From Candidatus Omnitrophota bacterium (lineage in GTDB: Bacteria; Omnitrophota; Gorgyraeia; JABMQH01), in contig JAPLLL010000108.1 in assembly GCA_026387595.1 (NCBI GenBank), positions 1 to 6,571 of the forward strand: DNA of 6,571 bases, given 5' to 3'. Shown here in pieces: positions 1-6,371 of the stretch. Both the position numbers and the translations under genes were made by a program. The notes under the pieces were generated by a model. That model ran no database searches and had not been told where the DNA came from. It saw only the letters and a list, made by a program, of their open reading frames with translations. How positions within the stretch are numbered: position 1 is the stretch's first letter; every line of letters begins with the position of its first letter.

Positions 1-1072
1 TATATAAAGAGAACTTGGACTTCCTGCCCACGGTTGCGCATTTGCCCGGCTCAAGTTTTATTCTTATTGTGCCGGTCACTGTCTTCTGCGTCTCATCAAT
101 GAACTTATCAAGCGCCTTTTTAAGCGGGGTATACCATAAGCCGTAATAGATCAAGTCCGCGTATTTAAGAGCGACTGCCTCTTTAAAATGCGTTGTCTCC
201 CTGTCCAAGGTAAGCGCCTCCAGGTCCTTATGCGCGTTGACAAGGATCGTTGCGGCCGGCGCTTCATATATCTCTCTTGACTTAATTCCTACCAGCCTAT
301 TCTCAACCATATCTGACCTGCCGATACCGTATTCGGCACCTACTTTGTTCAACTCCTCAAGCATTTCCATCGGCTCCATATAGGCGCCGTTCAATTCTAT
401 AGGGACTCCGGAATCAAATTGTATCTCAAGGTATCTGGGTTTTTTATTTTTTAGCCAGCCCTTTGTAAGCTGATACGCGTCTTCAGGCGGCTCTGTCCAC
501 GGATCCTCAAGCACGCCGCATTCAATGCTTACGCCCCATAAATTCTTATCTATCGAATACGGGCTTTTTTTTGTGACATCTATCGGAATTTTATTTTTCT
601 TAGCATATTGAATCTCAGCCTCTCTTGATGTGAATTCCCACTCCCTTACCGGCGCGATGGTCTTTATCTTTGGATCAAGTATCGCGCAAGAGACCTCAAA
701 TCTTACCTGGTCATTGCCCTTTCCCGTGCAGCCGTGCGCAACAAAATCCGCGTGTTCTTTTTTCGCTGCTTCAACAAGGCCCTTTGCTATTATCGGTCTG
801 CTTAGCGCTGTCGCAAGAAAATATTTCCCCTCGTATACAGCATTCGCTTTCAAGGCCGGGAAGACGAAATCCTCGACGAATTCCTCTCTCAGATCATCAA
901 TAATGACCTTTGAGGCGCCGCCTATCAGCGCTCTTTTCTTTATTGCTCCGAAATCGCCGCCCTGGCCCACATCGCCCATATACGCGACCACTTCATAGCC
1001 CTTGTCCTTTAGCCATTTTATCGCTACGGACGTATCCAGCCCGCCCGAATATGCTAAAACTATTTTTTTCAT
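1..1072 (-). CDS. argG: Argininosuccinate synthase, C-terminus cut by the window edge
   Basis: ArgG joins citrulline and aspartate with ATP to give argininosuccinate, the penultimate cytoplasmic step to arginine. The frame is open from the ATG at 1072 to the left edge: 357 residues of a protein usually about 400 long, so roughly the last 40 are outside. The PP-loop ATP site AYSGGLDTS is at residues 7-15, the family block AHGCTGKGNDQVRFE at 112-126, and the conserved GRSDMVENRLVGIKSR at 251-266. A Shine-Dalgarno GGGAGG (1078-1083) lies 5 nt before the ATG, which fixes the start. The gene follows argF after 61 nt and is the last visible member of the operon. Nothing in the visible part is broken. 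Identification is secure. Confidence 0.97.
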   Translation of the reverse strand, partial: MKKIVLAYSGGLDTSVAIKWLKDKGYEVVAYMGDVGQGGDFGAIKKRALIGGASKVIIDDLREEFVEDFVFPALKANAVYEGKYFLATALSRPIIAKGLVEAAKKEHADFVAHGCTGKGNDQVRFEVSCAILDPKIKTIAPVREWEFTSREAEIQYAKKNKIPIDVTKKSPYSIDKNLWGVSIECGVLEDPWTEPPEDAYQLTKGWLKNKKPRYLEIQFDSGVPIELNGAYMEPMEMLEELNKVGAEYGIGRSDMVENRLVGIKSREIYEAPAATILVNAHKDLEALTLDRETTHFKEAVALKYADLIYYGLWYTPLKKALDKFIDETQKTVTGTIRIKLEPGKCATVGRKSKFSLY

Positions 1073-1133
1073 GTTGTCCTCCCAATTTCTATCGTCTACA
1101 TTCTGGAAATTGATCCCGAGTTTCCATTATTTA

Positions 1134-2024
1134 CTACTCTAAACAAGGAACCAGCAGATCAATTAAAATCGCCTTTTGCACATGCAGCCTGTTCTCGGCC
1201 TGGTCCAGAACTATCGAATTAGGCCCGTCCATGACCTCATCTGTTATTTCTTCCCCCCTGTGAGCGGGAAGACAATGCATGATCAGACAATTTTTCTTTG
1301 CCAGAGAAACGAGCTTTTTATTCACCTGAAATCCCCTGAATGCCTTGAGCCTTTCTTTATGTTCCTTTTCCTGGCCCATGCTTGTCCAGACATCCGTGTA
1401 AATGACATCAGCGCCTTTTACCGCTTCTTCTACCTTATTGCTTAATTCAATAATGCTGCCGTTTTGCTTCGCCTCATTCATTGCCTCTTTTACAATTTCT
1501 TTTTTGGGCTCATAGCCTTCGGGCGTCGCTATACTTATGCTCATCCCGACTTTACTGCAACACTGAAGCAGCGAATGCAGTACATTGTTCCCGTCCCCTA
1601 CAAACGCGACCTTTATGCTATTCGATTTTCCGCCTATACCCGACTTTACGCTATCCATGGCGGATCCGCCTCCGGCGGACAGTTTTTCCTTTATGGTATA
1701 CACATCCGCCATTGCCTGGCACGGATGCACAAGGTCGCTTAATCCGTTTATAACAGGGACCGTTGAATTTTTCGCCAATTCTATAATATCCTTATGGGAA
1801 TACGTCCTTGCAACTATCCCGTCAACGTATCTTGACAATACGCTTGCAACGTCCTTTGTGGCTTCTCTTACGCCCAACTTTATATCGTCCGGCCCAAGAT
1901 ATATCGTGTGCCCGCCGAGCTGGGTCATACCGACCTCGAACGAGACCCTGGTCCTGTTGGACGGCTTCTGGAATATAAGCGCAAGCGACTTGCCCCTCAG
2001 GGCTGTGTGAAATTCGGCCGGCAT
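1134..2024 (-). CDS. argF: Ornithine carbamoyltransferase, apparently missing its N-terminal segment
   Basis: ArgF transfers the carbamoyl group of carbamoyl phosphate to ornithine, giving citrulline. Residues counted from the ATG at 2024: carbamoyl-phosphate motif SNRTR at 22-26, HPCQ at 100-103, DGNN at 144-147, ornithine-binding DVWTSMGQE at 211-219 and HCLP at 250-253. The protein runs to the normal family C-terminus (QAENRLHVQKAIL). The stop is TAG followed at once by TAA. Two things are odd. Family members normally have about 30 more residues before the AEFHTALRGK stretch. Here the matching sequence (FCLTDRLKA) continues upstream of the ATG, only to hit an in-frame TAA at 2064-2066, with no other start codon and no good Shine-Dalgarno. 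There is also a Gly/Ser-rich insert at about residues 116-136. The gene is recognised with confidence, but whether the product is functional is doubtful. Confidence 0.93.
   Translation of the reverse strand: MPAEFHTALRGKSLALIFQKPSNRTRVSFEVGMTQLGGHTIYLGPDDIKLGVREATKDVASVLSRYVDGIVARTYSHKDIIELAKNSTVPVINGLSDLVHPCQAMADVYTIKEKLSAGGGSAMDSVKSGIGGKSNSIKVAFVGDGNNVLHSLLQCCSKVGMSISIATPEGYEPKKEIVKEAMNEAKQNGSIIELSNKVEEAVKGADVIYTDVWTSMGQEKEHKERLKAFRGFQVNKKLVSLAKKNCLIMHCLPAHRGEEITDEVMDGPNSIVLDQAENRLHVQKAILIDLLVPCLE
1611..1654. repeat. Imperfect direct repeat within the argF insert
   Basis: On the plus strand CTTTATGCTAT (1611-1621) recurs as CTTTACGCTAT (1644-1654), 10 of 11 bases identical and 33 nt apart, which is exactly 11 codons. 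Both copies are preceded by a CGAC. They encode SIK and SVK in ArgF and flank part of the extra Gly/Ser-rich segment. This may be the trace of a short duplication or of target-site duplication when the segment was gained. Confidence 0.45.
1659..1679. repeat. GC-rich palindromic element inside argF
   Basis: The plus strand reads GGCGGA-TCCGCC-TCC-GGCGGA. It contains a perfect 12-bp palindrome (1659-1670) and an alternative 6-bp stem with a 3-nt loop (1665-1670 with 1674-1679). It encodes the SAGGGSA part of the ArgF insert, between the HPCQ and DGNN motifs, where the family normally has only a short linker. It resembles the small GC-rich palindromes found dispersed in some bacterial genomes. 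Only one copy is in this window, so its being a repeat family is inference. Confidence 0.5.
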
Positions 2025-2494
2025 TGCCTTGAGCCTGTCTGTAAGGCAAAAACTTGTCCCTTTTTAACGGTCAGCGGCGGCATGATCCTGAGCACGTTCT
2101 TCTGCGTGCAATTTATCAGGAGGCCCTTCTCCCTGCATTTCTTGACTATTTCATCGCCTTCTGCATGCAACTCAACGCCTATCATAATACCTATGCCCCG
2201 CGTCCCTTTTATAATAGCCGGATATCTCTTTTTAAGTTTTTCAAGCCTTGCAAATAAAAACTTGCTCATTGCATTAACATTCGCCAGGAGCCTGTCTGAT
2301 TGTATGGCCTCAAACGTAGCTATTGCCGCCGCGCAGACAAGCGGGCTTCCCCCGAACGTCGTAGCGTGGCTGCCAGGCCCGAGTATATCGCAGATCCGTC
2401 TTGAGGCCACAACAGCGGCGATCGGGACACCGCTTCCCAGAGATTTGGCAAGCGTCATCACATCCGGCTGCACGCCGTAATTCTTAAAACAGAA
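1997..2494 (-). CDS. argD: Acetylornithine aminotransferase, C-terminal part beyond an in-frame stop, with an aberrant tail
   Basis: This is the second part of one gene with 2495-3190, in the same frame. It starts directly after the TAG with FCFKNYG. It could only be translated alone from a GTG at 2473, which has no convincing Shine-Dalgarno. Numbered from the argD start, it holds the PLP-lysine motif TLAKSLGSG with K249, then SHATTFGGSPL (274-284), RGIGIMIGVEL (331-341) and CTQKNVLRIMPPL (361-373), all normal for class III aminotransferases of the ArgD type. After LTVKKGQ (Q379, base 2054) the last 18 residues (VFALQTG onward) do not look like ArgD: they are argF sequence read in another frame, up to a TGA at 1997. 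The proper tail of about 15-20 residues is missing. Probably a pseudogene, unless the lesions are sequence errors. Confidence 0.88.
   Translation of the reverse strand, partial: FCFKNYGVQPDVMTLAKSLGSGVPIAAVVASRRICDILGPGSHATTFGGSPLVCAAAIATFEAIQSDRLLANVNAMSKFLFARLEKLKKRYPAIIKGTRGIGIMIGVELHAEGDEIVKKCREKGLLINCTQKNVLRIMPPLTVKKGQVFALQTGSRQCRPNFTQP
2049..2056 (-). other. Junction where argD loses its 3' end and argF its 5' end
   Basis: ArgD-like sequence stops at the Gln codon at 2054-2056, and ArgF-like sequence (FCLTDRLKA) begins at about 2051 in a different frame. No intergenic spacer, argD stop, Shine-Dalgarno or argF start lies between them. All the other well-resolved genes here have either a clean overlap or a short gap, with their ends intact. 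The pattern fits a deletion, by family lengths on the order of a hundred bases or more, or an assembly join of the same shape. The exact breakpoint is uncertain by several bases. Confidence 0.7.
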
Positions 2495-2497
2495 CTA
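2495..2497 (-). other. In-frame TAG interrupting argD at codon 232
   Basis: The minus strand reads GGC GAA TAG TTC TGT TTT. The frame is unchanged on both sides and the protein stays conserved after it (FCFKNYG). ArgD proteins carry a variable large residue, often Leu, Trp or Phe, at this place after GRTG-x. A single base change from TTG (Leu) or TGG (Trp) would give TAG. The bases are read directly; the ancestral codon is inference. Confidence 0.9.
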
Positions 2498-3190
2498 TTC
2501 GCCTGTCCTGCCCATGCCTGTCTGGATCTCATCAAATATAAGAAGCAGGTCCTTTTGGTCGCATAATTTTCTAAGCCCCAGGATATAATCCCTGTCAGCG
2601 ACATTTATGCCGCCTTCGCCCTGTATCGGTTCAAGCATCACAGCAACCGTTTTATTGGTTATCGCAGCCTCTACCGCGGCCAGGTCATTGAACGGGATCG
2701 TCTTAAAGCCTTCCAGGAGCGGTTCAAACCCTATCTTTACCTTGTCCTGTCCCGTGGCAGTAATGCAGGCCATTGTCCTTCCGTGGAACGACTTCTCCAT
2801 CGTGATGATCTCGTACCTTTTTGTTGGGTTGCCGTATCTTCTGGCTAATTTTATCGCGCCCTCATTCGCCTCTGCGCCTGAATTGGCGAAGAAAACCTTT
2901 CCGTCAAATGAATTTTTTATAATAATCTGCGCCAGTTCCCCCTGCTGCCCGCTTAAAAAATTGTTCGACACATGCATTAATATGCCGACCTGTTTTTTTA
3001 TCGCCTTTACCACCTTGGGATGGCAGTGGCCAAGGCCGCTGACTGCCCAGCCGGGAAAGAAATCAAGATACTTTTTCCCTTCGCAGTCCCAAATTATCGC
3101 GCCTCTTCCCTTGGCAAGCGCTAAAGGCGTGCGTGAATACGTAGGCATTACATAATTCGCGTATAGATCCACTATCTCCTGTGTTTTCAC
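2495..3190 (-). CDS. argD: Acetylornithine aminotransferase, N-terminal part up to the in-frame TAG
   Basis: ArgD is a PLP enzyme that transfers an amino group from glutamate to N-acetylglutamate semialdehyde, giving N-acetylornithine. I place the start at the GTG at 3190, because AGGAGG lies 6 nt before it and the protein then begins KTQEIVDLYANYVMPTY, like the family. The ATG at 3241, which overlaps the argB stop, would add 17 residues rich in Pro, Trp and Arg that the family lacks. Residues 1-231 show DFFPGWAVSGLGHCHP (43-58), SGAEANE (104-110), FHGRT (135-139), EPIQGEGG (187-194) and IFDEIQTGMGRTG (218-230, with D220 expected to contact the PLP ring nitrogen). Stopping here would leave out the PLP lysine, so this fragment alone should be inactive. 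With 1997-2494 it makes one gene of near-normal length. Confidence 0.93.
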   Translation of the reverse strand: MKTQEIVDLYANYVMPTYSRTPLALAKGRGAIIWDCEGKKYLDFFPGWAVSGLGHCHPKVVKAIKKQVGILMHVSNNFLSGQQGELAQIIIKNSFDGKVFFANSGAEANEGAIKLARRYGNPTKRYEIITMEKSFHGRTMACITATGQDKVKIGFEPLLEGFKTIPFNDLAAVEAAITNKTVAVMLEPIQGEGGINVADRDYILGLRKLCDQKDLLLIFDEIQTGMGRTGE

Positions 3191-3196
3191 CCAGCT

Positions 3197-3202
3197 CCTC
3201 CT
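3197..3202 (-). promoter_or_regulatory. Shine-Dalgarno AGGAGG that sets the argD start
   Basis: AGGAGG lies 6 nt before the GTG at 3190. The competing upstream ATG (3241) has no comparable site and relies on ATGA overlap with argB. This favours the shorter, family-like ArgD N-terminus. Confidence 0.75.
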
Positions 3203-3207
3203 GCTTT

Positions 3208-3236
3208 CCCAGTTGCCCTCCATAGGAGGGGCTGGG
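3208..3236 (-). promoter_or_regulatory. Intercistronic hairpin between argB and argD
   Basis: On the transcript CCCAG pairs with CTGGG and CCCTCC pairs with GGAGGG, separated by a small 1x3 internal loop and closed by a UAU loop. It fills the 47-nt argB-argD gap and ends just before the argD Shine-Dalgarno. There is no U-tract, so it is not a terminator. It could protect or punctuate the mRNA, or keep the false ribosome site GGAGGG closed. Its role is inference. Confidence 0.5.
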
Positions 3237-3237
3237 T

Positions 3238-4104
3238 TCATCTTGCTATTTCCGTCCCTATCCCTTCTTTTGTAAATATTTCCAGTAAAAGCGCGTGAGG
3301 CAGTGCGGCGCTTACAATATGCGCCTTCTTAACGCCTCCTTTTAACGCAAGCAGGCACGCTGATACCTTCGGTATCATGCCGCCTGCGATTATACCTTTT
3401 TTAATGAGCCTTTTTACGTCTTTAGGCCTCAAGGTGTTAAAGAGCGATTGCGGGTCTTTCGCATTTTTAAGTACGCCCCGTACATTTGTCAGCGTAAATA
3501 TTTTTTCGGCCTTCAGGGCGGCAGCTATCTTCGCGGCTGAGGAATCGGCGTTTATATTATAAAGTTCGCCGTCTGTACCCCTGCCTACAGGCGAAACAAC
3601 CGGAATTATATTTGCATCCAGCAGCCTGTCCAAAAGCGTTGTGTCTACTTTCGCTACCTCGCCCACGAAACCAAGATCTATATCGGAGCGTATCTTCCTG
3701 GCAATGATAAGGCCACTGTCCCTTCCGCTTAATCCGTATGTCCTGCCGCCCAGCTTCTTTATGCCCTGAGCAAGCTCCCTGTTGACCTCGGAAAGCGCCT
3801 TGTCCACTATGTGAACGGTTTCCCTATCGGTTATTCTCTGGCCGTTCACAAACTTCACTTTTTTGCCGGCCTTCTTCATCGCCCTGTTTATATTGGGGCC
3901 GCCGCCATGGATAAGCACCGGCCTCATCCCTGCATAGGACATGAACACGATATCCTCAAGGATCCCCTTTGTGATCTTTTTATCCGCAAGCGTGCTGCCG
4001 CCGTGTTTTATTACGACCACCTTCCCGAAGAATCTTTTAATATACGGCAGGGCCTCTATTAAAACCTCTGATTTTTTTATGGCCTTTTCCATTTTATGTT
4101 TCAT
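3238..4104 (-). CDS. argB: Acetylglutamate kinase, arginine-sensitive type
   Basis: ArgB phosphorylates N-acetylglutamate with ATP, the usual control point when the acetyl group is recycled by ArgJ. The 288 residues show the glycine-rich VVIKHGGS (30-37; family usually KYGGS), IHGGGPN (65-71), the substrate-binding NINADSSAAK (183-192) and GGMIPKV (241-247) with the conserved Lys246. The N-terminal helix ending EALPYIKRFFGK and the C-terminal HALLLEIFTKEGIGT (270-284) are the marks of hexameric kinases inhibited by arginine, so feedback inhibition is expected. The ATG at 4104 overlaps argJ by 11 nt. An ATG at 4092 would give MEKAIKKSEV, the more usual family start. Neither has a good Shine-Dalgarno, so translational coupling to argJ is likely. 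The TGA overlaps the upstream argD ATG. Confidence 0.96.
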   Translation of the reverse strand: MKHKMEKAIKKSEVLIEALPYIKRFFGKVVVIKHGGSTLADKKITKGILEDIVFMSYAGMRPVLIHGGGPNINRAMKKAGKKVKFVNGQRITDRETVHIVDKALSEVNRELAQGIKKLGGRTYGLSGRDSGLIIARKIRSDIDLGFVGEVAKVDTTLLDRLLDANIIPVVSPVGRGTDGELYNINADSSAAKIAAALKAEKIFTLTNVRGVLKNAKDPQSLFNTLRPKDVKRLIKKGIIAGGMIPKVSACLLALKGGVKKAHIVSAALPHALLLEIFTKEGIGTEIAR

Positions 4105-5302
4105 ATTCCGCGTTTATCTTTATGTATTCTTCTGTCATGTCGCAGGTCCAGACCGTCGCTGTCTCTCTGCCCAGTTTAAGGTCCACGGTTATACTGATAT
4201 CTTTCCCCTTAAACGCACCTTTTAGTTTTTCTTTTTTCACGTTCAGGCTAACGCCGTTTTTCACAACCTGTGTTTTGCCAAGGTATATGTCAAATGTATT
4301 TTCTTTTATCCGTATCCCGCAGGTGCCCAGGGCAGCGGCGACCCTGCCCCAGTTCGGGTCCCCGCCGTAGATACATGTCTTTAAAAGCGGGGAAATTGCC
4401 AGCCTTCTTCCTGCTTTAATGCCTTGCCGCAGGCTCGGGCAATTCTTCATTACTATTTCAACGAATTTTGCAGCGCCCTCGCCGTCTCTGGCGATCATCC
4501 TGGCAAGCTCGACAGTGACAAGCCCAAGCGCCTGTGAAAATAATTTAAATTCCCTGTCAACCTTATCAATGAGCCTGTTTCCCGCGGCACCATTCGCCAT
4601 TATGATAACGCTGTCATTTGTGCTTGTGTCCCCGTCAACGCTTATCGCGTTAAAGGATTTATTGACCGCTTCTTCCAGCGCAAGCTTAAGCGCCCTGCGC
4701 GTAATGGAAATATCTGTCGTGATAAAGCAGAGCATTGTCGCCATATTCGGATGTATCATGCCTGCGCCTTTTGCAATGGCGCCTATTGCAACATCTTTGC
4801 CGGCGATATTTATTTTCACGGTAAATTCTTTAGGCCTGGTATCCGTGGTCATTATCGCTTTGGCTGCGGCTGCGGAATTATTGGTCTTTAGGTTCCTGAC
4901 CAGCACCGGAACGGCCCGCTCTATCTTTTTCATATCAAGAAAAGTGCCTATCATCCCGGTTGAGGCGACCAGCACGTCTTCTTTTTTAATAGCCAGCGCT
5001 TTTGCCGTGAGTTCGGCCGTTCTTTCGGCGTCTTTCAGGCCTTTGGGCCCTGTGCAGCAATTAGCGCAGCCGCTGTTCACTATAACGGCCTGCGACATAA
5101 GGTCCTGTTTAAGATGCTGCCTTGAAATGATAACGGGCGCTGCCTGCACCTGGTTCTGCGTAAAGACACCGTCACAAACCGCGGGCGCCTTTGAATAAAT
5201 AAGCGCCATGTCATCGCCTTTTTTCTTAAAACCGGCCCTTGTTGAACTGCACTGGAAACCCTTGGCCGCTGTTATGCCGCCTTTTATAACCTTGACGCTC
5301 AT
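4094..5302 (-). CDS. argJ: Bifunctional ornithine acetyltransferase / N-acetylglutamate synthase
   Basis: ArgJ transfers the acetyl group of N-acetylornithine to glutamate, freeing ornithine and remaking acetylglutamate. Some members can also use acetyl-CoA, which sequence alone cannot decide. The 402 residues contain the self-cleavage motif KGAGMIHPNMATML (178-191): the precursor is cut before Thr189, which becomes the nucleophile of the beta chain. GGDPNWGR is at 313-320 and GDTSTND at 224-230. The NSGNANACTG-like loop is here NSGCANCCTG (76-85), with extra cysteines. I start at the ATG at 5302, not at 5332, because it overlaps the argC stop as ATGA, has GGAAGG 6 nt upstream, and gives the family-like MSVKVIKGGITAAKGF. 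No argA or argE is visible, which fits a cyclic pathway. Confidence 0.97.
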   Translation of the reverse strand: MSVKVIKGGITAAKGFQCSSTRAGFKKKGDDMALIYSKAPAVCDGVFTQNQVQAAPVIISRQHLKQDLMSQAVIVNSGCANCCTGPKGLKDAERTAELTAKALAIKKEDVLVASTGMIGTFLDMKKIERAVPVLVRNLKTNNSAAAAKAIMTTDTRPKEFTVKINIAGKDVAIGAIAKGAGMIHPNMATMLCFITTDISITRRALKLALEEAVNKSFNAISVDGDTSTNDSVIIMANGAAGNRLIDKVDREFKLFSQALGLVTVELARMIARDGEGAAKFVEIVMKNCPSLRQGIKAGRRLAISPLLKTCIYGGDPNWGRVAAALGTCGIRIKENTFDIYLGKTQVVKNGVSLNVKKEKLKGAFKGKDISITVDLKLGRETATVWTCDMTEEYIKINAEYET

Positions 5303-6318
5303 AACAAGCCTTCCGTTTCCTTGAATCCGCACATTATGTTCATGTTCTGGACCGCCTGGCCTGCCGCGCCTTTTGTAAGATTATCTATGGCTGATACTAT
5401 TATTGCCAGGCCCTTCTCTGTATCCACTTTTATACCTATATAACAGAAATTGGTTGTCCTTACATCCTTTATCTGGGGAAGCTGGCCCTCGGCCAGGACC
5501 TTGACGAACGGCTCGCTCTTGTAAAAATTCTTGTATAATCCCACTGCCTCTTTTGTATCAATGCCTCTTTTTAGTTTGATGTATATCGTTGAAAGTATGC
5601 CCCTGTTCATCGGTATAAGGTGCGGCACAAATACAAGGCCGACCTCAGAACCCGCCAGCTTCGAAAGCTCCTGGGATATCTCGGGTGAGTGCTGGTGCTC
5701 GTTTATCTTGTATGCCTTAAGGCTCTCGTTCACCTCGCCGAAACTGAGCGCCATGTCCGCCCTTCTGCCTGCACCGGTCACGCCGCTTTTGGAGTCCGCA
5801 ATGACAAGGCTTGGATCGGCTATTTTTTCCTTAAATAACGGCGCAAGGCCCAGTATTATACTCGTCGGATAACAGCCCGGATTCGCTATAAGGCTGGCTG
5901 TTTTTATCTTTTCCCTGTTCAGCTCGGGAAGGCCGTATACCGCGTGCTTAAGACCATCTACGTCTTTATGCGCTGCGCCGTACCACTTGGTATATATATC
6001 AGCCGGAAGCCTGTAATCAGCGCTCAGGTCCACGACCTTTTTCTTTGCCTTTAACAGCCTTGGTGCGGCTTCCATTGATATCTTATGCGGCAGCGCGAGA
6101 AACACGAAATCGCTCGCCTTAGCCACCATATCCTCATCGGGCAATTCGCACATCATGTCGATCTTACCCTCAAGGCTCGGAAAGATCGACTGTATCTTTT
6201 CGGCCTTGTCTATCTTTGCGGTAAGCGACGTTACCTGTATCCCCTTGTGGGACGCTAAAATTTTAACCAGCTCCTCGCCGGTGTATCCTGTTGCTCCTAT
6301 AACCCCTACCTTTAACAT
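5299..6318 (-). CDS. argC: N-acetyl-gamma-glutamyl-phosphate reductase
   Basis: ArgC uses NADPH to reduce N-acetylglutamyl phosphate, made by ArgB, to the semialdehyde used by ArgD. The 339 residues are of normal length. The nucleotide-binding motif GATGYTG is at 8-14, the catalytic cysteine motif NPGCYPTS at 146-153 (Cys149), DSKSGVTGAGR at 175-185, and HQHSPEI at 208-214, the conserved histidine block. The ATG at 6318 has GGAGGG (6324-6329) 5 nt upstream. It is the first gene of the operon, with the predicted promoter directly before it, and its TGA overlaps the argJ start. Nothing abnormal is seen. Confidence 0.97.
   Translation of the reverse strand: MLKVGVIGATGYTGEELVKILASHKGIQVTSLTAKIDKAEKIQSIFPSLEGKIDMMCELPDEDMVAKASDFVFLALPHKISMEAAPRLLKAKKKVVDLSADYRLPADIYTKWYGAAHKDVDGLKHAVYGLPELNREKIKTASLIANPGCYPTSIILGLAPLFKEKIADPSLVIADSKSGVTGAGRRADMALSFGEVNESLKAYKINEHQHSPEISQELSKLAGSEVGLVFVPHLIPMNRGILSTIYIKLKRGIDTKEAVGLYKNFYKSEPFVKVLAEGQLPQIKDVRTTNFCYIGIKVDTEKGLAIIVSAIDNLTKGAAGQAVQNMNIMCGFKETEGLL
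5309..5314 (-). promoter_or_regulatory. Shine-Dalgarno GGAAGG that sets the argJ start
   Basis: GGAAGG lies within the end of argC, 6 nt before the argJ ATG at 5302. It supports this start over the longer reading from 5332. Confidence 0.6.
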
Positions 6319-6342
6319 AGCAGCCCTCCGTTGGTAAATTTC

Positions 6343-6371
6343 ATTCTAAATAAAAAAACCTATCTTGTCAA
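6343..6371 (-). promoter_or_regulatory. Predicted sigma70 promoter of the arg operon
   Basis: On the minus strand TTGACA (6366-6371, perfect -35) is followed after exactly 17 bp by TAGAAT (6343-6348, five of six bases of TATAAT). Transcription would begin near 6336, about 18 nt before the argC ATG, just enough for the GGAGGG ribosome site. The -35 and most of the spacer lie inside the rpsI terminator. I found no convincing ArgR-type operator. Activity is inferred from sequence only. Confidence 0.75.

Noticed and set aside
630..1113. Three overlapping plus-strand open frames of 67-122 codons
   Set aside because: All lie opposite argG, which is open over the whole stretch and has clear family motifs.
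1104..1126. 6-bp inverted repeat (TGGAAA / TTTCCA) in the argF-argG gap
   Set aside because: Short, AT-rich stem with an 11-nt loop and no U-tract; likely chance.
1822..2049. Minus-strand open frame of 75 codons overlapping argF
   Set aside because: Different frame from the conserved ArgF sequence and no similarity to the missing ArgF N-terminus.
1908..2480. Plus-strand open frame of 190 codons across the argD-argF junction
   Set aside because: Antisense shadow of argD and argF with no recognisable domain; it says nothing beyond the real genes on the minus strand.
2607..3155. Plus-strand open frame of 182 codons
   Set aside because: Antisense shadow of argD with no independent coding signal.
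4419..5198. A 259-codon plus-strand open frame, hydrophobic in translation
   Set aside because: It is fully antisense to argJ, has no promoter or ribosome site, and its composition follows from the opposite-strand codons.
5303..5332. Longer argJ start at 5332
   Set aside because: It adds ten non-family residues and overlaps argC by 34 nt, while 5302 has a Shine-Dalgarno and the ATGA overlap.
6319..6342. Possible ArgR operator near the arg promoter
   Set aside because: AT-rich bases are present but I cannot see a paired ARG-box palindrome.
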